The notes: generated from the letters alone by a model not told the origin. DNA of 64,000 nucleotides from Pantoea rwandensis (GCF_002095475.1 NZ_MLFR01000021.1:1-64000), one strand, 5' to 3'; numbered from the stretch's first letter, positions 9,598 through 19,678 are shown. A program made the numbers and translations.

Positions 9598-9892
9598 TAT
9601 GCTCCTTTAATCGATGGAGAGTTGCCGTCTTACACCCGCTGGTGCTGAGCGACGCATGAAACTGGTGGTGACGGAATATAATTCCATCATTAACGCTTCG
9701 CTTAAAAATTTAATATCGAAAGTAAGCTATTCCTCAGTGCTTACGTTTAAAAAGCTTAGTCGATGACCGTATAAATGCAAATTTAACAAATGCATTTCCA
9801 CGCGTGTGGAATTTACACCTGATGCCTGAAGGGATACATTTGACAGGTTGCGCCCGGCGAACGCTGGGCCAGAAATTTGAATGGAATTATGT
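9598..9892 (+). promoter_or_regulatory. ybgS/aroG divergent control region
   Basis: Non-coding region between divergent ybgS and aroG. It contains AAATGCA (9775-9781) inverted as TGCATTT (9791-9797), and TTCCAC-GCGT-GTGGAA (about 9796-9811), a perfect 6-bp inverted repeat. E. coli aroG is repressed by TyrR, but I do not see a good TGTAAA-N6-TTTACA box. These palindromes are candidate operators only. Confidence 0.35.
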
Positions 9893-10945
9893 ATGGATTA
9901 TCAGAACGACGATTTACGCATCAGAGAAATCAAAGAATTATTACCGCCTGTTGCTTTGCTCGAAAAATTCCCCGCTACCGATAAAGCCGCTGAAACCGTT
10001 GCTCAGGCACGTCAGGCTATTCACCGCATTCTGCACGGTCAGGACGACCGTCTGCTGGTGGTGATTGGACCATGCTCGATTCATGATACCGAAGCCGCAA
10101 AAGAGTACGCTGGCCGTCTGCTGACGCTACGCGATGAGCTGAAAGGCGAGCTAGAAGTGGTGATGCGCGTTTATTTCGAAAAGCCGCGCACCACAGTCGG
10201 TTGGAAAGGGCTGATCAACGATCCGTTTATGGACGGCAGTTTCCAGATCAACGATGGCCTGCGCCTGGCGCGTAAGCTGCTGGTCGATATCAATGACATC
10301 GGTCTGCCAGCTGCAGGCGAGTTCCTGGATATGATCACTCCGCAGTACATGGCGGATCTGATGAGTTGGGGCGCGATTGGCGCACGTACCACTGAATCAC
10401 AGGTACACCGCGAACTCTCTTCTGGTCTCTCTTGCCCGGTTGGCTTTAAAAACGGCACCGATGGCACCATCAAAGTGGCCATTGATGCGATCGGGGCAGC
10501 CAGCGCACCGCACTGCTTCCTCTCCGTCACCAAATATGGTCATTCGGCGATTGTCGAAACCAGCGGTAACGAAGATTGCCATATCATTCTGCGCGGCGGT
10601 AAAGAGCCGAATTACAGTGCAGAGCATGTGGCAGCGGTAAAAACCGGTCTGGATAAAGCAGGATTGCGTCCGCAGGTCATGATCGATTTCAGCCATGCGA
10701 ACAGCAGCAAGCAGTTCCAGCGTCAGATGGTGGTGGCAGAAGACGTTGCGCAGCAGATCGCAGGCGGTGAGCAGGCGATTACCGGCGTGATGATTGAGAG
10801 CCATCTGGTGGAAGGTAATCAGAGCCTCGACAGCGGTAAACCACTGGTTTACGGCCAGAGCGTGACCGATGCATGCATTGGCTGGGAAGATACTGAGAAA
10901 GCATTGCGTCAACTGGCGCTGGCGATCAAACAGCGTCGTGGCTAA
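9893..10945 (+). CDS. aroG: DAHP synthase, phenylalanine-sensitive type
   Basis: 350 aa, same length as E. coli AroG. It joins phosphoenolpyruvate and erythrose 4-phosphate to 3-deoxy-arabino-heptulosonate 7-phosphate, the first step of aromatic synthesis. The N-terminus MDYQNDDLRIREIKELLPPV forms part of the feedback site. LLVVIGPCSIHD holds the metal-ligand Cys, and KPRTTVGWKG and GARTTESQVHREL are substrate-binding blocks. The start is set at the second in-frame ATG (9893) from protein similarity; one at 9881 lies just upstream. A strong bidirectional terminator follows. Confidence 0.97.
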   Translation: MDYQNDDLRIREIKELLPPVALLEKFPATDKAAETVAQARQAIHRILHGQDDRLLVVIGPCSIHDTEAAKEYAGRLLTLRDELKGELEVVMRVYFEKPRTTVGWKGLINDPFMDGSFQINDGLRLARKLLVDINDIGLPAAGEFLDMITPQYMADLMSWGAIGARTTESQVHRELSSGLSCPVGFKNGTDGTIKVAIDAIGAASAPHCFLSVTKYGHSAIVETSGNEDCHIILRGGKEPNYSAEHVAAVKTGLDKAGLRPQVMIDFSHANSSKQFQRQMVVAEDVAQQIAGGEQAITGVMIESHLVEGNQSLDSGKPLVYGQSVTDACIGWEDTEKALRQLALAIKQRRG

Positions 10946-10960
10946 CCTCTTCCGCGCAAT

Positions 10961-10993
10961 AAAAAAGGCCAGACTCGCGTCTGGCCTTTTTGT
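10961..10993. terminator. Bidirectional terminator between aroG and gpmA
   Basis: AAAAAAGGCCAGA - CTCGCG - TCTGGCCTTTTTG: stem with A-tract on one side and T-tract on the other, so it can serve both convergent genes. Confidence 0.92.
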
Positions 10994-11007
10994 TTTCTAG
11001 CCGGGAA

Positions 11008-11760
11008 TTACTTGGCTTTACCCTGGTTAGCAACGGCTGCAGCTTTCGCGGCAATCTCGTCTGCATCACCCAGGTAGTAACGCTTAAGCGGTTTGAAGTT
11101 CTCGTCGAACTCATACACCAACGGCACGCCGGTTGGGATGTTCAGTTCAAGAATCTCGTCTTCGCTCAGGTTATCAAGATATTTTACCAGTGCACGCAGT
11201 GAGTTACCGTGTGCAGCAACGATCACTTTCTCACCACTTTTGATGCGCGGCAGAATGTTTTCATTCCAGTAAGGAATCACGCGCTCAATGGTCAGTGCCA
11301 GGCTTTCGGTGGTTGGCAGCTGTGCATCGGTCAGTGATGCGTAACGTGGATCGTGGCCAGGGAAACGCTCGTCCGCACGGTCCAGCTCTGGTGGAGTGAT
11401 GGCAAAGCCACGACGCCACTGTTTAACTTGCTCGTCACCGTATTTGGCAGCGGTTTCAGCTTTATCCAGACCCTGCAGCGCACCGTAGTGACGCTCGTTC
11501 AGACGCCAGGTTTTTTCAACCGGCAGCCAAGCCTGATCCAGCTCATCCAGCACGTTCCACAGGGTGTGGATGGCACGTTTCAGCACAGAGGTGTAGGCGA
11601 AATCAAACACGAAACCTTCGTTCTTCAGCAGCTGACCGGCTGCTTTGGCTTCGGTGCGACCTTTGTCAGACAGATCCACGTCATACCATCCGGTGAAGCG
11701 GTTTTCCTGGTTCCACTGGCTTTCGCCGTGTCGCACCAGAACCAGCTTAGTTACGGCCAT
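11008..11760 (-). CDS. gpmA: 2,3-bisphosphoglycerate-dependent phosphoglycerate mutase
   Basis: 250 aa. It interconverts 3- and 2-phosphoglycerate in glycolysis and gluconeogenesis through a phosphohistidine. The signature [12 protein letters not shown] gives the phospho-accepting His (about residue 11); [21 protein letters not shown] and the second catalytic His in [13 protein letters not shown] are all present. The ATG follows AAGGAG. It stands alone between galM and convergent aroG, as in E. coli. Confidence 0.98.
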   Translation of the reverse strand: MAVTKLVLVRHGESQWNQENRFTGWYDVDLSDKGRTEAKAAGQLLKNEGFVFDFAYTSVLKRAIHTLWNVLDELDQAWLPVEKTWRLNERHYGALQGLDKAETAAKYGDEQVKQWRRGFAITPPELDRADERFPGHDPRYASLTDAQLPTTESLALTIERVIPYWNENILPRIKSGEKVIVAAHGNSLRALVKYLDNLSEDEILELNIPTGVPLVYEFDENFKPLKRYYLGDADEIAAKAAAVANQGKAK

Positions 11761-11913
11761 AGCTTAACTCCTTAATACTTGATGTTTCGATGATTATAGA
11801 AACCGGCTGCGGCCACCTGAACAAGCGGCTCACTGATAGCGCCATACCATAGCGGAAAACAACGCACGGCGTAAGCCTGTCGGCAACGCAGTGCGCGTTT
11901 TTCATCCGGCGTC

Positions 11914-12948
11914 TTACTGCGGCGTAAAGCGATAACGCGTCTCAGACTGCCAGCGGTCGCCTGGTTGCAGCCAGCAATCAGGCTGCGGCCACTCGCTATG
12001 GTTGGGCGAATCCGGTAAAAATTCACTCTCCAACGCGATGCCCTGGAAAGCAGTATAGCTGCCCTGTTCACGGGCGCGTGTTCCATCCAGATAGTTGCCG
12101 GAGTAGAACTGCAGTGCCGGTGCAGCGGTAAACACGGTCAGCGCCAGCTTGCCATCGGCCGACCAGAGCTGGGCAGCGGGCTGAGTGCTGTCGCCCGCGG
12201 TGTTGAGCAGAAACGCATGGTCATAGCCTTTCACCGCTTTTTGATCGTCATCGGCGAGGAAGTCATCCATCACGCACTTCGGCTGATTGAAATCGAAGCT
12301 GGTGCCGGCCACCGCTTTCAGTGGTGCGTTAGGAATGCCTGCATTGTCGACGGGTAAATAACGATCCGCGTGCAGTTGTAAGCGATGCTGGCGTGCATCG
12401 CCATGATGCGCATCAAGATTGAAGTAAGCATGGTTGGTCAGGTTAACCGGGCAGGCTTGATCGGTCTGCGCTTCATAGCGGATCGATAGGCAGTTATCAT
12501 CGTCCAGGTGGTACACCACATCGGCAATCAAATTTCCCGGGAAGCCCTGATCGCCATCCGGTGAATCGAGACGATAATGCACCTCAGTCTCGCTCTGGCT
12601 GACAATCTGCCAGCGGCGTTTATCAAAACCCTCAGGTCCGCCGTGCAACTGATGCGCGCCCTGATTGGCTGCCAGCAGCCGATTAATTGGCTTGAGCTCG
12701 GCGGAAGCAATGCGGTTGGCATAACGGCCAATCGTCGCCCCGAGATAGGCATCCTGATGCAAATAATCTGAAGGCGTGGCGCAGCCGAGTAACGCCTCAC
12801 GCACGCTGTGATCCGGCATTGTTACGCGCGCAGAGAGCCAGGTTGCACCCCAATCCATAAACGTTGCCACCATGCCATTGCTGTTGCGCAGCACGGTGAT
12901 ACGCCACGGTTGCCCGTCTGGCGCATGCGAATTCACGTCACTTACCAT
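11914..12948 (-). CDS. galM: Galactose mutarotase (aldose 1-epimerase)
   Basis: 344 aa. It interconverts alpha and beta anomers of galactose so that GalK gets its substrate. Family blocks seen: [21 protein letters not shown], the catalytic His in [20 protein letters not shown], and the catalytic Glu in [13 protein letters not shown]. The start is set at the ATG at 12946-12948 with AGGAG 7 bases upstream, which overlaps the end of galK by 7 bases and implies translational coupling. It is the last gene of the galTKM operon. Confidence 0.96.
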   Translation of the reverse strand: MVSDVNSHAPDGQPWRITVLRNSNGMVATFMDWGATWLSARVTMPDHSVREALLGCATPSDYLHQDAYLGATIGRYANRIASAELKPINRLLAANQGAHQLHGGPEGFDKRRWQIVSQSETEVHYRLDSPDGDQGFPGNLIADVVYHLDDDNCLSIRYEAQTDQACPVNLTNHAYFNLDAHHGDARQHRLQLHADRYLPVDNAGIPNAPLKAVAGTSFDFNQPKCVMDDFLADDDQKAVKGYDHAFLLNTAGDSTQPAAQLWSADGKLALTVFTAAPALQFYSGNYLDGTRAREQGSYTAFQGIALESEFLPDSPNHSEWPQPDCWLQPGDRWQSETRYRFTPQ

Positions 12949-14090
12949 TGGCCCGCTCCTGCTGAAGCTTTGCAAACGTAGAAGGTTTCTTTGATACCGG
13001 TTTGTGCTTGGTATTTTTCCGCGACCACGGCTTTCACCTGATCCACCAGATCGGTTGGCATCAGTGCCACGATACAGCCGCCGAAACCGCCGCCGGTCAT
13101 ACGCACGCCGCCGCGTGGTCCGATTTCTGCTTTAACGATCTCAACCAACTGATCGATCGGTGGCACGGTGATCTCGAAATCATCACGCATTGACGCGTGT
13201 GACTCCGCCATTAATTCGCCCATACGTTTCAGGTCACCTTTGCTCAATGCATCTGCGGCTTCCAGCGTACGAGCATTCTCGGTGATAACATGGCGCACGC
13301 GTTTCGCCACCAACGCATCCAACTGAGATTCCGACGCTTCGAATTCTTCTAACGTCACATCGCGCAGTGCCGGTTTGTTAAAGAAGCGCGCACCGGTTTC
13401 ACACTGTTCGCGGCGGGTGTTGTATTCGCTGCCCACCAGTGTTCGACGGAAATTAGAGTTGATGATCACGACCGCGACATCTTCCGGCATTGAAACTGCG
13501 CGTGTACCCAGCGTACGGCAATCCAGCAGCATGGCGTGATCGGGCTGACCCAAGGCAGATATCAACTGATCCATGATGCCGCAGTTGCAGCCGACGAATT
13601 GGTTCTCCGCTTCCTGACCGTTAACCGCAATGGCGGCCCCATCCAGCTTCAGCTGATACAACTGCTGGAACACGGTGCCGACTGCCACTTCCAGTGATGC
13701 CGATGAACTCAGACCCGCGCCCTGAGGCACGTTGCCGCTGATCACCAGATCGGCACCGCCGAAACTCGCATCACGCTTCTGCAAATGTTTCACCACGCCG
13801 CGCACGTAGTTGGCCCACATCGGCTCTTTTAAGGCTTCAATCGGTGTATCCAGCGAGAAGCTATCCTGCTGGTTGTCATAATCAACCGCGACCACACGCA
13901 CTTGGCGATCGTCGCGCTTGGCGCAGGCAATCACGGTTTGGTAGTCGATGGCACACGGCAGGACAAAACCGTCATTGTAGTCAGTGTGTTCGCCGATCAG
14001 GTTCACACGGCCTGGTGCCTGAATGCTGTGGGTGGGCTGATAGCCGAAAACGTCAGCGAATACCTGTTGAGTAATGGATTTTAATGACAT
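12942..14090 (-). CDS. galK: Galactokinase
   Basis: 382 aa, usual length, GHMP kinase family. It phosphorylates galactose to galactose 1-phosphate with ATP. The galactokinase signature [20 protein letters not shown] is at the N-terminus (about 26-45); the ATP loop [15 protein letters not shown] is near 120; CGIMDQ and the C-terminal [17 protein letters not shown] block (here [13 protein letters not shown]) are present. It begins immediately after the galT stop and overlaps galM, so the three genes form one operon. Confidence 0.98.
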   Translation of the reverse strand: MSLKSITQQVFADVFGYQPTHSIQAPGRVNLIGEHTDYNDGFVLPCAIDYQTVIACAKRDDRQVRVVAVDYDNQQDSFSLDTPIEALKEPMWANYVRGVVKHLQKRDASFGGADLVISGNVPQGAGLSSSASLEVAVGTVFQQLYQLKLDGAAIAVNGQEAENQFVGCNCGIMDQLISALGQPDHAMLLDCRTLGTRAVSMPEDVAVVIINSNFRRTLVGSEYNTRREQCETGARFFNKPALRDVTLEEFEASESQLDALVAKRVRHVITENARTLEAADALSKGDLKRMGELMAESHASMRDDFEITVPPIDQLVEIVKAEIGPRGGVRMTGGGFGGCIVALMPTDLVDQVKAVVAEKYQAQTGIKETFYVCKASAGAGQW

Positions 14091-15134
14091 TTATTGCGCC
14101 TCGCGGAAATGGATATCGCTGACAGAACGCAGACGTTCTGCTGCCTGTTCCGCCGTTAAATCGCGTTGGGTTTCGGCCAGCATTTCGTAGCCAACCATAA
14201 ATTTACGCACCGTGGCTGAACGCAGCAGCGGCGGATAGAAATGGGCATGCAGCTGCCAGTGTTCGTTGGACTCGCCATTAAACGGCGCACCGTGCCAGCC
14301 CATTGAGTAGGGGAAGGAGCACTGGAACAGATTGTCGTAGCGACTGGTGAGCTGCTTGAGCGCCAGCGCCAGATCACTGCGCTGGGCCGGTGTGAGGTCG
14401 GTAATGCGTTTGATATGAGCTTTTGGCAGCAGCAGGGTTTCAAACGGCCACGCAGCCCACCACGGCACGACGGCGAGCCAGTGTTCGGTTTCCACTACGG
14501 TACGGCTGCCATCTTTCAACTCGCGCGCGACGTAATCCACCAGCATCGGCGAACCTTTTTCGTCAAAGTAGCGGCGCTGATTATCATCTTCTTTTTGCGC
14601 TTCATTTGGCAGAAAACTGTTGGCCCAGATCTGGCCGTGCGGATGCGGGTTCGAGCAGCCCATCGCCGCGCCTTTGTTCTCAAACACCTGCACCCACGGA
14701 TAGTGCTGCCCAAGATCGGCGGTCTGCTCTTGCCAGGTGCGGACGATATCTTCCAGTCCACTCAGCGGCAGCTCCGGCAGCGTTTTGCTGTGATCAGGCG
14801 AGAAGCAGATCACGCGGCTGGTGCCACGTGCGCTTTCACAACGCATCAGAATGTCTTCGCTTTCTGGTGCATCAGGCGTATCGGTCATCAACGCGGCAAA
14901 GTCGTTGGTGAACACATAGGTGCTTTTGTAATCGGGATTTTTGTCACCGGTGATGCGCGTGTTCCCGGCACACAAGAAGCAGTCAGGATCGTGCGCGGGC
15001 AGTTGTTCTAAGGCAGGGGTTTCCTGCGCGCCTTGCCACGGACGTTTAGCACGATGCGGTGAGACCAGCACCCACTGATCGATCAATGGGTTATAACGGC
15101 GATGTGGGTGATCGACCGGATTAAATTTTTCCAT
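14091..15134 (-). CDS. galT: Galactose-1-phosphate uridylyltransferase
   Basis: 347 aa. It exchanges UMP between UDP-glucose and galactose 1-phosphate. The nucleophilic His is in [13 protein letters not shown]; zinc-site segments CFLCAGNTR and the C-terminal [11 protein letters not shown] are present. In E. coli galE precedes galT; here galT is the first gene of the operon. Two GalR/GalS-type operators lie about 90-185 bases upstream. AGGA precedes the ATG. Confidence 0.98.
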   Translation of the reverse strand: MEKFNPVDHPHRRYNPLIDQWVLVSPHRAKRPWQGAQETPALEQLPAHDPDCFLCAGNTRITGDKNPDYKSTYVFTNDFAALMTDTPDAPESEDILMRCESARGTSRVICFSPDHSKTLPELPLSGLEDIVRTWQEQTADLGQHYPWVQVFENKGAAMGCSNPHPHGQIWANSFLPNEAQKEDDNQRRYFDEKGSPMLVDYVARELKDGSRTVVETEHWLAVVPWWAAWPFETLLLPKAHIKRITDLTPAQRSDLALALKQLTSRYDNLFQCSFPYSMGWHGAPFNGESNEHWQLHAHFYPPLLRSATVRKFMVGYEMLAETQRDLTAEQAAERLRSVSDIHFREAQ

Positions 15135-15224
15135 AACAAGTCCTGGTAAACGGCAAACGGATCAAAATGACTGCGGTAAAAGTAGCACAAAGGCCAGTGT
15201 GAAAGCGTGATCCAGTCTGGATAA

Positions 15225-15240
15225 ATGGTATCGTTTACAC
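15225..15240 (-). promoter_or_regulatory. GalR/GalS-type operator (OE-like)
   Basis: The minus strand reads GTGTAAACGATACCAT, differing at two bases from the E. coli galE external operator GTGTAAACGATTCCAC. It lies about 90 bases upstream of galT. Confidence 0.82.
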
Positions 15241-15302
15241 AAGGTGACGATTCTCATTTTGTGGGGTTATAGCGATTGTTTGCTGAAATACCAGGCAGGT
15301 AA

Positions 15303-15318
15303 ATGGTAGCGGTTACAT
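15303..15318 (-). promoter_or_regulatory. GalR/GalS-type operator (OI-like)
   Basis: The plus strand reads ATGGTAGCGGTTACAT, one base from the E. coli internal operator GTGGTAGCGGTTACAT. Centre-to-centre distance to the first site is 78 bases, so a repression loop is possible. Confidence 0.8.
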
Positions 15319-15330
15319 GTCCCGTTTGTT

Positions 15331-15491
15331 GAGGTGCGCATAAATGCGCACCCTACATATTGGGGCGCCATTTATGACGTCCGAATTATCGTATGGATGT
15401 GCATTCTAGGGTGTAGGGGCATCATTTATGACGCCCGAATTATCATATGGATGTGCATTCTAAAGTGTAGGGGCGCCATTTATGGCGCCCG
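15331..15491. repeat. Dispersed palindromes with a 54-bp tandem repeat
   Basis: GGTGCGCATAAATGCGCACC (15333-15352) followed by CTAC is the P2-type palindrome of the dispersed family. A 54-bp unit then starts at 15362, 15416 and 15470 (third copy partial). Each unit opens with a P1-like palindrome, best preserved as GGGCGCCATTTATGGCGCCC (15471-15490). It lies between galT and modF. Confidence 0.8.
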
Positions 15492-15493
15492 GA

Positions 15494-16966
15494 TCAACGC
15501 AGGTCATCCTGCTGATAGCCGTAACCCACATCCTGTTTCACAAAACTCAAGCGATGCGTAATACACTGCGGCGCATCTTCGGCGTGGTGTGAGACAAACA
15601 GCAGCTGTGTGCGGCCTTCACCAATCAGCACATCGACAAAGCGCCGCACCAACTGGCGGTTGATCGGATCCAACCCCTGAAGCGGTTCATCGAGGATCAG
15701 CAGAGTAGGGTGTTTCACCAACGCACGAGCAATCAACACTAATCGCTGCTGGCCCCATGAAAGGCTGTGGAACGGCGAATCGGCCAGATGATTATCCATG
15801 CCCAGCAGTGCCAGCCACTGGCGTGCCAGCGCTTTCTGACGGTCAGAAGCAGGTTGGTACAGGCCAATCGAATCGAAAAAGCCGGAAAGCACCACGGTGC
15901 GCACGTTACAACTCACGCGATAATCAAGGTGCAAGCTGCTACTGACATAACCGATATGTTGTTTGATGTCCCAAATGGTTTCACCGCTGCCGCGGCGAAT
16001 GCCGAACAGCGTTAAATCGTTGCTGTAGCCCTGGGGATGATCGCCCGTCACCAGGCTGAGTAGGGTGGATTTACCCGCGCCGTTTGGACCAACAATCTGC
16101 CAGTGCTCACCGGGATTGACCTGCCAGCTCAGCCCATCTATCACTGCCACATCGTTATATGACACCACGCCGTTACGCAGTACCACACGCGGCGCATCAT
16201 CAGCGAGATGCGGTAGCTGATCCGGCTCATCGGGTTCCGGCAACGCCATGCCTTCCAGTTTCTCACTGTGTGCCAGCTGGGCCACCAGCGCTTCGGCCAA
16301 TATCGCCTTGCGTTCACCTACGTGGGTCAAGGTACATTCCGCTAGCACGCCCACCCGCTGCACAAAGTCAGGAATATCATCAAAGCGGTTAAGCACCAGC
16401 ACCACCGAATAGCCGTGTTGATGCAGATCGCTCAACGTATCCGCCAGACTGGCGCGTGAGGCGACATCCAGTCCGTCGAAAGGCTCATCAAGAATTAACA
16501 AATCCGGTTGTGCCATCAGCGCCTGACACAGCAGCGTCTTGCGCGTCTCGCCAGTGGACAAGTATTTGAAGCGACGATCCAGCAAATAGGTGATGCCAAA
16601 CTGCTGCGCCAGCGCCTGACAGCGCGCTTCGTCTTTCACTTCGTCCTGAATGATTTGCGCAGCGGTGCGGCCAGTATCGTCCTCACCTTCGCTCAGCATA
16701 TCCGTGTTGTTGCGTTCCCACTCATCTCGGACCAGTTTTTGCAGCTGTTCAAGTGACAGGCGCGTGCGGCGTTGAAAGTCCTGCGTTACGCGGCCTTTGC
16801 CGGGCGCGAGTTCGCCGGAAAGTGCGCGCGCCAGCGACGATTTACCGCTGCCGTTCGCACCGACAAAGGCCCAACTTTCGCCGCTGTTGAGGGTGAGATC
16901 GTTAAGTGACAGTGCTCGAGTGTCGCTAAGGTGAAATATGCCTTGCGAAATTTGCAATGAAGCCAT
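15494..16966 (-). CDS. modF: ModF, double ABC ATPase of the molybdate locus
   Basis: 490 aa with two ABC ATPase domains and no membrane part. Domain 1: Walker A GANGSGKSS, signature LSTGETRK, Walker B LLILDEPFDG. Domain 2: Walker A GPNGAGKST, signature LSWGQQRLVLIARAL, Walker B LLILDEPLQGLDP. It sits downstream of modE on the same strand, as in E. coli. Its precise role is unsettled in E. coli (linked to molybdate metabolism by location). The neighbouring 3' end touches a repeat block. Confidence 0.95.
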   Translation of the reverse strand: MASLQISQGIFHLSDTRALSLNDLTLNSGESWAFVGANGSGKSSLARALSGELAPGKGRVTQDFQRRTRLSLEQLQKLVRDEWERNNTDMLSEGEDDTGRTAAQIIQDEVKDEARCQALAQQFGITYLLDRRFKYLSTGETRKTLLCQALMAQPDLLILDEPFDGLDVASRASLADTLSDLHQHGYSVVLVLNRFDDIPDFVQRVGVLAECTLTHVGERKAILAEALVAQLAHSEKLEGMALPEPDEPDQLPHLADDAPRVVLRNGVVSYNDVAVIDGLSWQVNPGEHWQIVGPNGAGKSTLLSLVTGDHPQGYSNDLTLFGIRRGSGETIWDIKQHIGYVSSSLHLDYRVSCNVRTVVLSGFFDSIGLYQPASDRQKALARQWLALLGMDNHLADSPFHSLSWGQQRLVLIARALVKHPTLLILDEPLQGLDPINRQLVRRFVDVLIGEGRTQLLFVSHHAEDAPQCITHRLSFVKQDVGYGYQQDDLR

Positions 16967-17041
16967 GATTCATTCCATTTTATGCATCGTGCACTCAGTT
17001 GTAGCGAGCGAAGCAGGTGAAGTCAAATCATGGCCTGGATT

Positions 17042-17824
17042 TCAGAGCAGTGTGGCGATGATGGCGTGTTCAGCATTAAAACTGGCGGTTACGCTGTCGC
17101 CTGGCTGTAGATTCTGCTGCTGTACTTGCGCATTGTTCACGGTGGCACACAGGGTTTCACCGCTTGGCAATGCCATCAGGATTTCGCTCACCTGATCACC
17201 CACCTCGATCGCGCTGATCGCCACCTTGAGCTGATTATCGCTCCCCGATGCCTCACGACTCACCTGAATCCACGGCGCTTTAATCAGCACTAATACCTCT
17301 TTACCGCTGTCGAGCTGTAGGCGTTCGGCGCTGCGTTCTGTAATTGCCACCTGCAATCGCGTCACGCCGTCCGCTAGCTGTACCTCAATATGCTGTTGTA
17401 CCTGATGATGATCGCGCGCCATGACCTTACCAAAGAGCTGGTTTCGCGCACTGGTTTGCAATGAAAAACGCGCAATCGCCGCCAGCAAACTGTCGAGCGG
17501 CAGACTGTCATTTTGCAACGCATCATAGGCTTTTTGCTGAATCTGCTCCATCAGGTGGAACAGTTGAATCAGACGCTCACCATAACGCGTCAGCTGCGCA
17601 CCGCCGCCGCCTTTGCCACCGGTTGCCCGATCAACTAAAGTTTGATCAGCCATCTGATTCATATCGTTGATGGCATCCCAGGCACTTTTGTAGCTGATGC
17701 CGGCTAATTTGGCCCCCTGACTGATGGAGCCGGTTTCCTGCACGCGTTTCAGCAGTTCGATGCGGCGAGGATCGGCAAACAGCTTCTGCTGAAGACGAAT
17801 GTGGAGAGAAAGTTCTGCCTGCAT
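17042..17824 (-). CDS. modE: Molybdate-responsive transcription regulator
   Basis: 260 aa. The N-terminal winged helix (about 1-120) includes LLKRVQETGSISQGAKLAGISYKSAWDA in pieces typical of LysR-like ModE DNA-binding. Two C-terminal Mop/TOBE domains bind molybdate (SARNQLFGKV near 123 and KAPWIQVS near 185). With molybdate it represses modABC and activates moaABCDE in E. coli; ModE-like sites are visible before both sets here. The ATG follows AAGGAG. It is divergent from acrZ and modABC. Confidence 0.96.
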   Translation of the reverse strand: MQAELSLHIRLQQKLFADPRRIELLKRVQETGSISQGAKLAGISYKSAWDAINDMNQMADQTLVDRATGGKGGGGAQLTRYGERLIQLFHLMEQIQQKAYDALQNDSLPLDSLLAAIARFSLQTSARNQLFGKVMARDHHQVQQHIEVQLADGVTRLQVAITERSAERLQLDSGKEVLVLIKAPWIQVSREASGSDNQLKVAISAIEVGDQVSEILMALPSGETLCATVNNAQVQQQNLQPGDSVTASFNAEHAIIATLL

Positions 17825-17941
17825 GTCAGCTCCTTAGGTTATTCCGACAAGTGTAAGGCCAAAAGTAAAAGCACGAAAAGGGCAGTGCGTTTTTTTCCCT
17901 AACCGTTACAATCACTTTTTTATTTTCTGCGTGAGGTTTCC

Positions 17942-18100
17942 ATGCTGGAACTGCTTAAAAGCCTGGCTGTGGCTGTGATCATGGTGCCAATTGTGATGGC
18001 CATTATGCTCGGTTTGATTTACGGCTTGGGTGAAGTTTTCAACGTCATCTCAAAATTTGGCCGCCGCGACGATCGTCCTGCCAACAGCTCACATCATTGA
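17942..18100 (+). CDS. acrZ: AcrZ, small membrane subunit of the AcrAB-TolC pump
   Basis: 52 aa. It begins [20 protein letters not shown] and continues with one long hydrophobic helix, then a basic polar tail [12 protein letters not shown]. The sequence and position between modE and modA match E. coli acrZ (ybhT), a single-helix peptide that binds AcrB and alters substrate preference. The tail is slightly longer than in E. coli. GAGG lies a few bases before the ATG. Confidence 0.93.
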   Translation: MLELLKSLAVAVIMVPIVMAIMLGLIYGLGEVFNVISKFGRRDDRPANSSHH

Positions 18101-18187
18101 TTTCTAAACGCCCGCACCCTGCGGCGTTTTATCCTTAACTTCCGTCAATTTCTGCCGATATAAAGCTCATGACAGCATTAATCCTCA

Positions 18188-18211
18188 CGTTGTATTATCA
18201 AATATATAACG
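18188..18211 (+). promoter_or_regulatory. ModE operator before modA
   Basis: CGTTGTATTATCAAATATATAACG is a near-palindrome fitting the ModE pattern of two TATA-rich half sites ended by CG. It lies 16 bases before the modA ATG, so ModE-molybdate should block modABC transcription. Confidence 0.8.
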
Positions 18212-18227
18212 TAACAAGGAGTAAAAA

Positions 18228-19001
18228 ATGCTGAAAATCAATTACCGCTGGGCTGCTGCAACTGTATTAAGTGTTTCCATGTCAGGCCACGCTGTGGCTG
18301 CTGAAAAGATTACCGTGTTCGCTGCGGCATCGTTAACCAATGCGATGCAGGATATTGCGGCGCAGTATCAGAAAAAGAGTGGCGTGGAAGTGGTCTCGTC
18401 CTTTGCCTCCTCTTCAACGCTGGCGCGACAGATTGAGCAGGGCGCACCCGCCGATCTGTTTATCTCTGCCGATCAGCAGTGGATGGATTATGCGGTGGAT
18501 AAAAAGAGCGTAGTAGAGAACACACGCTACACGCTGCTGGGTAACGATTTAGTGCTGATTGCGCCGAAGAGTGACAGTGCAAAAGCCGTGACCATTAATG
18601 CACATACCGACTGGAAAAATCTGTTGAAGGGTGAGCGTCTGGCCGTGGGCGATCCGGACCATGTACCGGCTGGGATTTATGCCAAAGAGGCGCTGCAAAA
18701 ACTGGGTGCATGGGACACTGTCTCGCCGCTGTTGGCACCGGCTAATAATGTCCGGGCTGCGCTGGCGCTGGTGGAACGTAACGAGTCGCCTTATGGCATT
18801 GTTTATGGCTCTGATGCGGTTGCCAGTGACAAAGTGCAGGTGGTAGGACATTTCCCGGCAGACAGCCATAAGCCAGTGGAATATCCGATGGCGGTAGTGA
18901 AAGAACATCAGAACGCAACGGTTGACGCCTTCTACAGTTATCTGCAGGGGCCGGACGCCGCTGCAGTGTTTAAACAGTATGGATTTACGCCGAAGAAATG
19001 A
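18228..19001 (+). CDS. modA: Molybdate-binding periplasmic protein
   Basis: 257 aa. A signal peptide ends AVA-AEKITVF (about residue 24). The mature protein has the oxyanion-binding segments VFAAASLTNAMQDI and SFASSSTLARQIEQGAPADL, and WMDYA. It captures molybdate (and tungstate) for the ModBC transporter. AAGGAG precedes the ATG. Its TGA overlaps the modB ATG (ATGA), so the operon is translationally coupled. Confidence 0.97.
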   Translation: MLKINYRWAAATVLSVSMSGHAVAAEKITVFAAASLTNAMQDIAAQYQKKSGVEVVSSFASSSTLARQIEQGAPADLFISADQQWMDYAVDKKSVVENTRYTLLGNDLVLIAPKSDSAKAVTINAHTDWKNLLKGERLAVGDPDHVPAGIYAKEALQKLGAWDTVSPLLAPANNVRAALALVERNESPYGIVYGSDAVASDKVQVVGHFPADSHKPVEYPMAVVKEHQNATVDAFYSYLQGPDAAAVFKQYGFTPKK

Positions 19002-19678
19002 TATTAAGCGATCCCGAATGGCAGGCGGTGTTTCTCAGCCTAAAAGTGTCCTGCGTTGCCGTGCTGTGCAGCTTGCCGTTTGGCATCATGATGGCCTGGA
19101 TTCTGGCACGTTGCCGGTTTCCAGGCAAAACTCTGCTCGATAGTGTGATTCATCTCCCCTTGGTGTTACCACCGGTGGTGGTGGGTTACCTGCTGCTGAT
19201 TGCTTTGGGCCGTCGCGGATTTATCGGCGAATGGTTATATGACTGGTTTGGTTTTACCTTCGCCTTTAGCTGGCGCGGTGCGGTGCTGGCCTCCGCAGTG
19301 ATGGCTTTTCCGTTGATGGTGCGGGCCATTCGTTTGGCTCTTGAAGCTGTAGATACTAAATTGGAACAGGCGGCACGCACGCTAGGCGCAGGGCGCTGGC
19401 GCGTGTTCTTTACCATCACCATTCCGTTGACGCTGCCTGGCATTATTGTGGGTACGGTTCTGGCCTTTGCGCGCTCGCTCGGCGAATTTGGTGCCACCAT
19501 CACCTTTGTCTCTAATATTCCTGGCGAAACGCGCACCATTCCCTCAGCCATGTTTACCCTGATTGAAACTCCTGGTGCGGAAGGCACGGCCGCGCGCTGT
19601 GTGCCGTGGCGATTGCGCTGGCACTGTTGTCGCTGGTGGCTTCTGAGCTGCTGGCACGCTGGGGCCGCAAGCGGTTAG
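18998..19678 (+). CDS. modB: Molybdate ABC permease, frameshifted near the 3' end
   Basis: As read, 226 aa. The first about 198 residues are a normal ModB permease with several membrane helices and the EAA loop for ModC docking ([22 protein letters not shown]). After GAEGTAAR the frame turns to a Trp/Cys-rich tail ([14 protein letters not shown]). The alternative frame encodes [20 protein letters not shown] and ends at TGA 19687-19689, which overlaps the modC ATG as expected. One base, probably a C in CGCGC(C)TG near 19595-19597, seems to be missing. With it the protein would be 230 aa, as in E. coli (229). If real, the last helix is lost. Confidence 0.9.
   Translation: MILSDPEWQAVFLSLKVSCVAVLCSLPFGIMMAWILARCRFPGKTLLDSVIHLPLVLPPVVVGYLLLIALGRRGFIGEWLYDWFGFTFAFSWRGAVLASAVMAFPLMVRAIRLALEAVDTKLEQAARTLGAGRWRVFFTITIPLTLPGIIVGTVLAFARSLGEFGATITFVSNIPGETRTIPSAMFTLIETPGAEGTAARCVPWRLRWHCCRWWLLSCWHAGAASG
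19590..19600 (+). other. Frameshift site in modB
   Basis: GCGCGCTGTGTGCC is read where GCG CGC CTG TGT GCC is expected. The change of frame restores both the conserved last helix and the modB-modC TGATG overlap. Confidence 0.8.

Noticed and set aside
9251..9610. 119-codon plus-strand frame with hydrophobic look opposite ybgS
   Set aside because: It is the complement of ybgS, which has a signal peptide, ribosome site, terminator and known relatives.
9740..9860. TyrR box before aroG
   Set aside because: TTTACA is present, but no TGTAAA half at the required 6-base spacing; not claimed.
15181..15230. CRP site in the gal promoter
   Set aside because: TGTGA is present, but the other half does not fit TCACA at N6; too weak to call.
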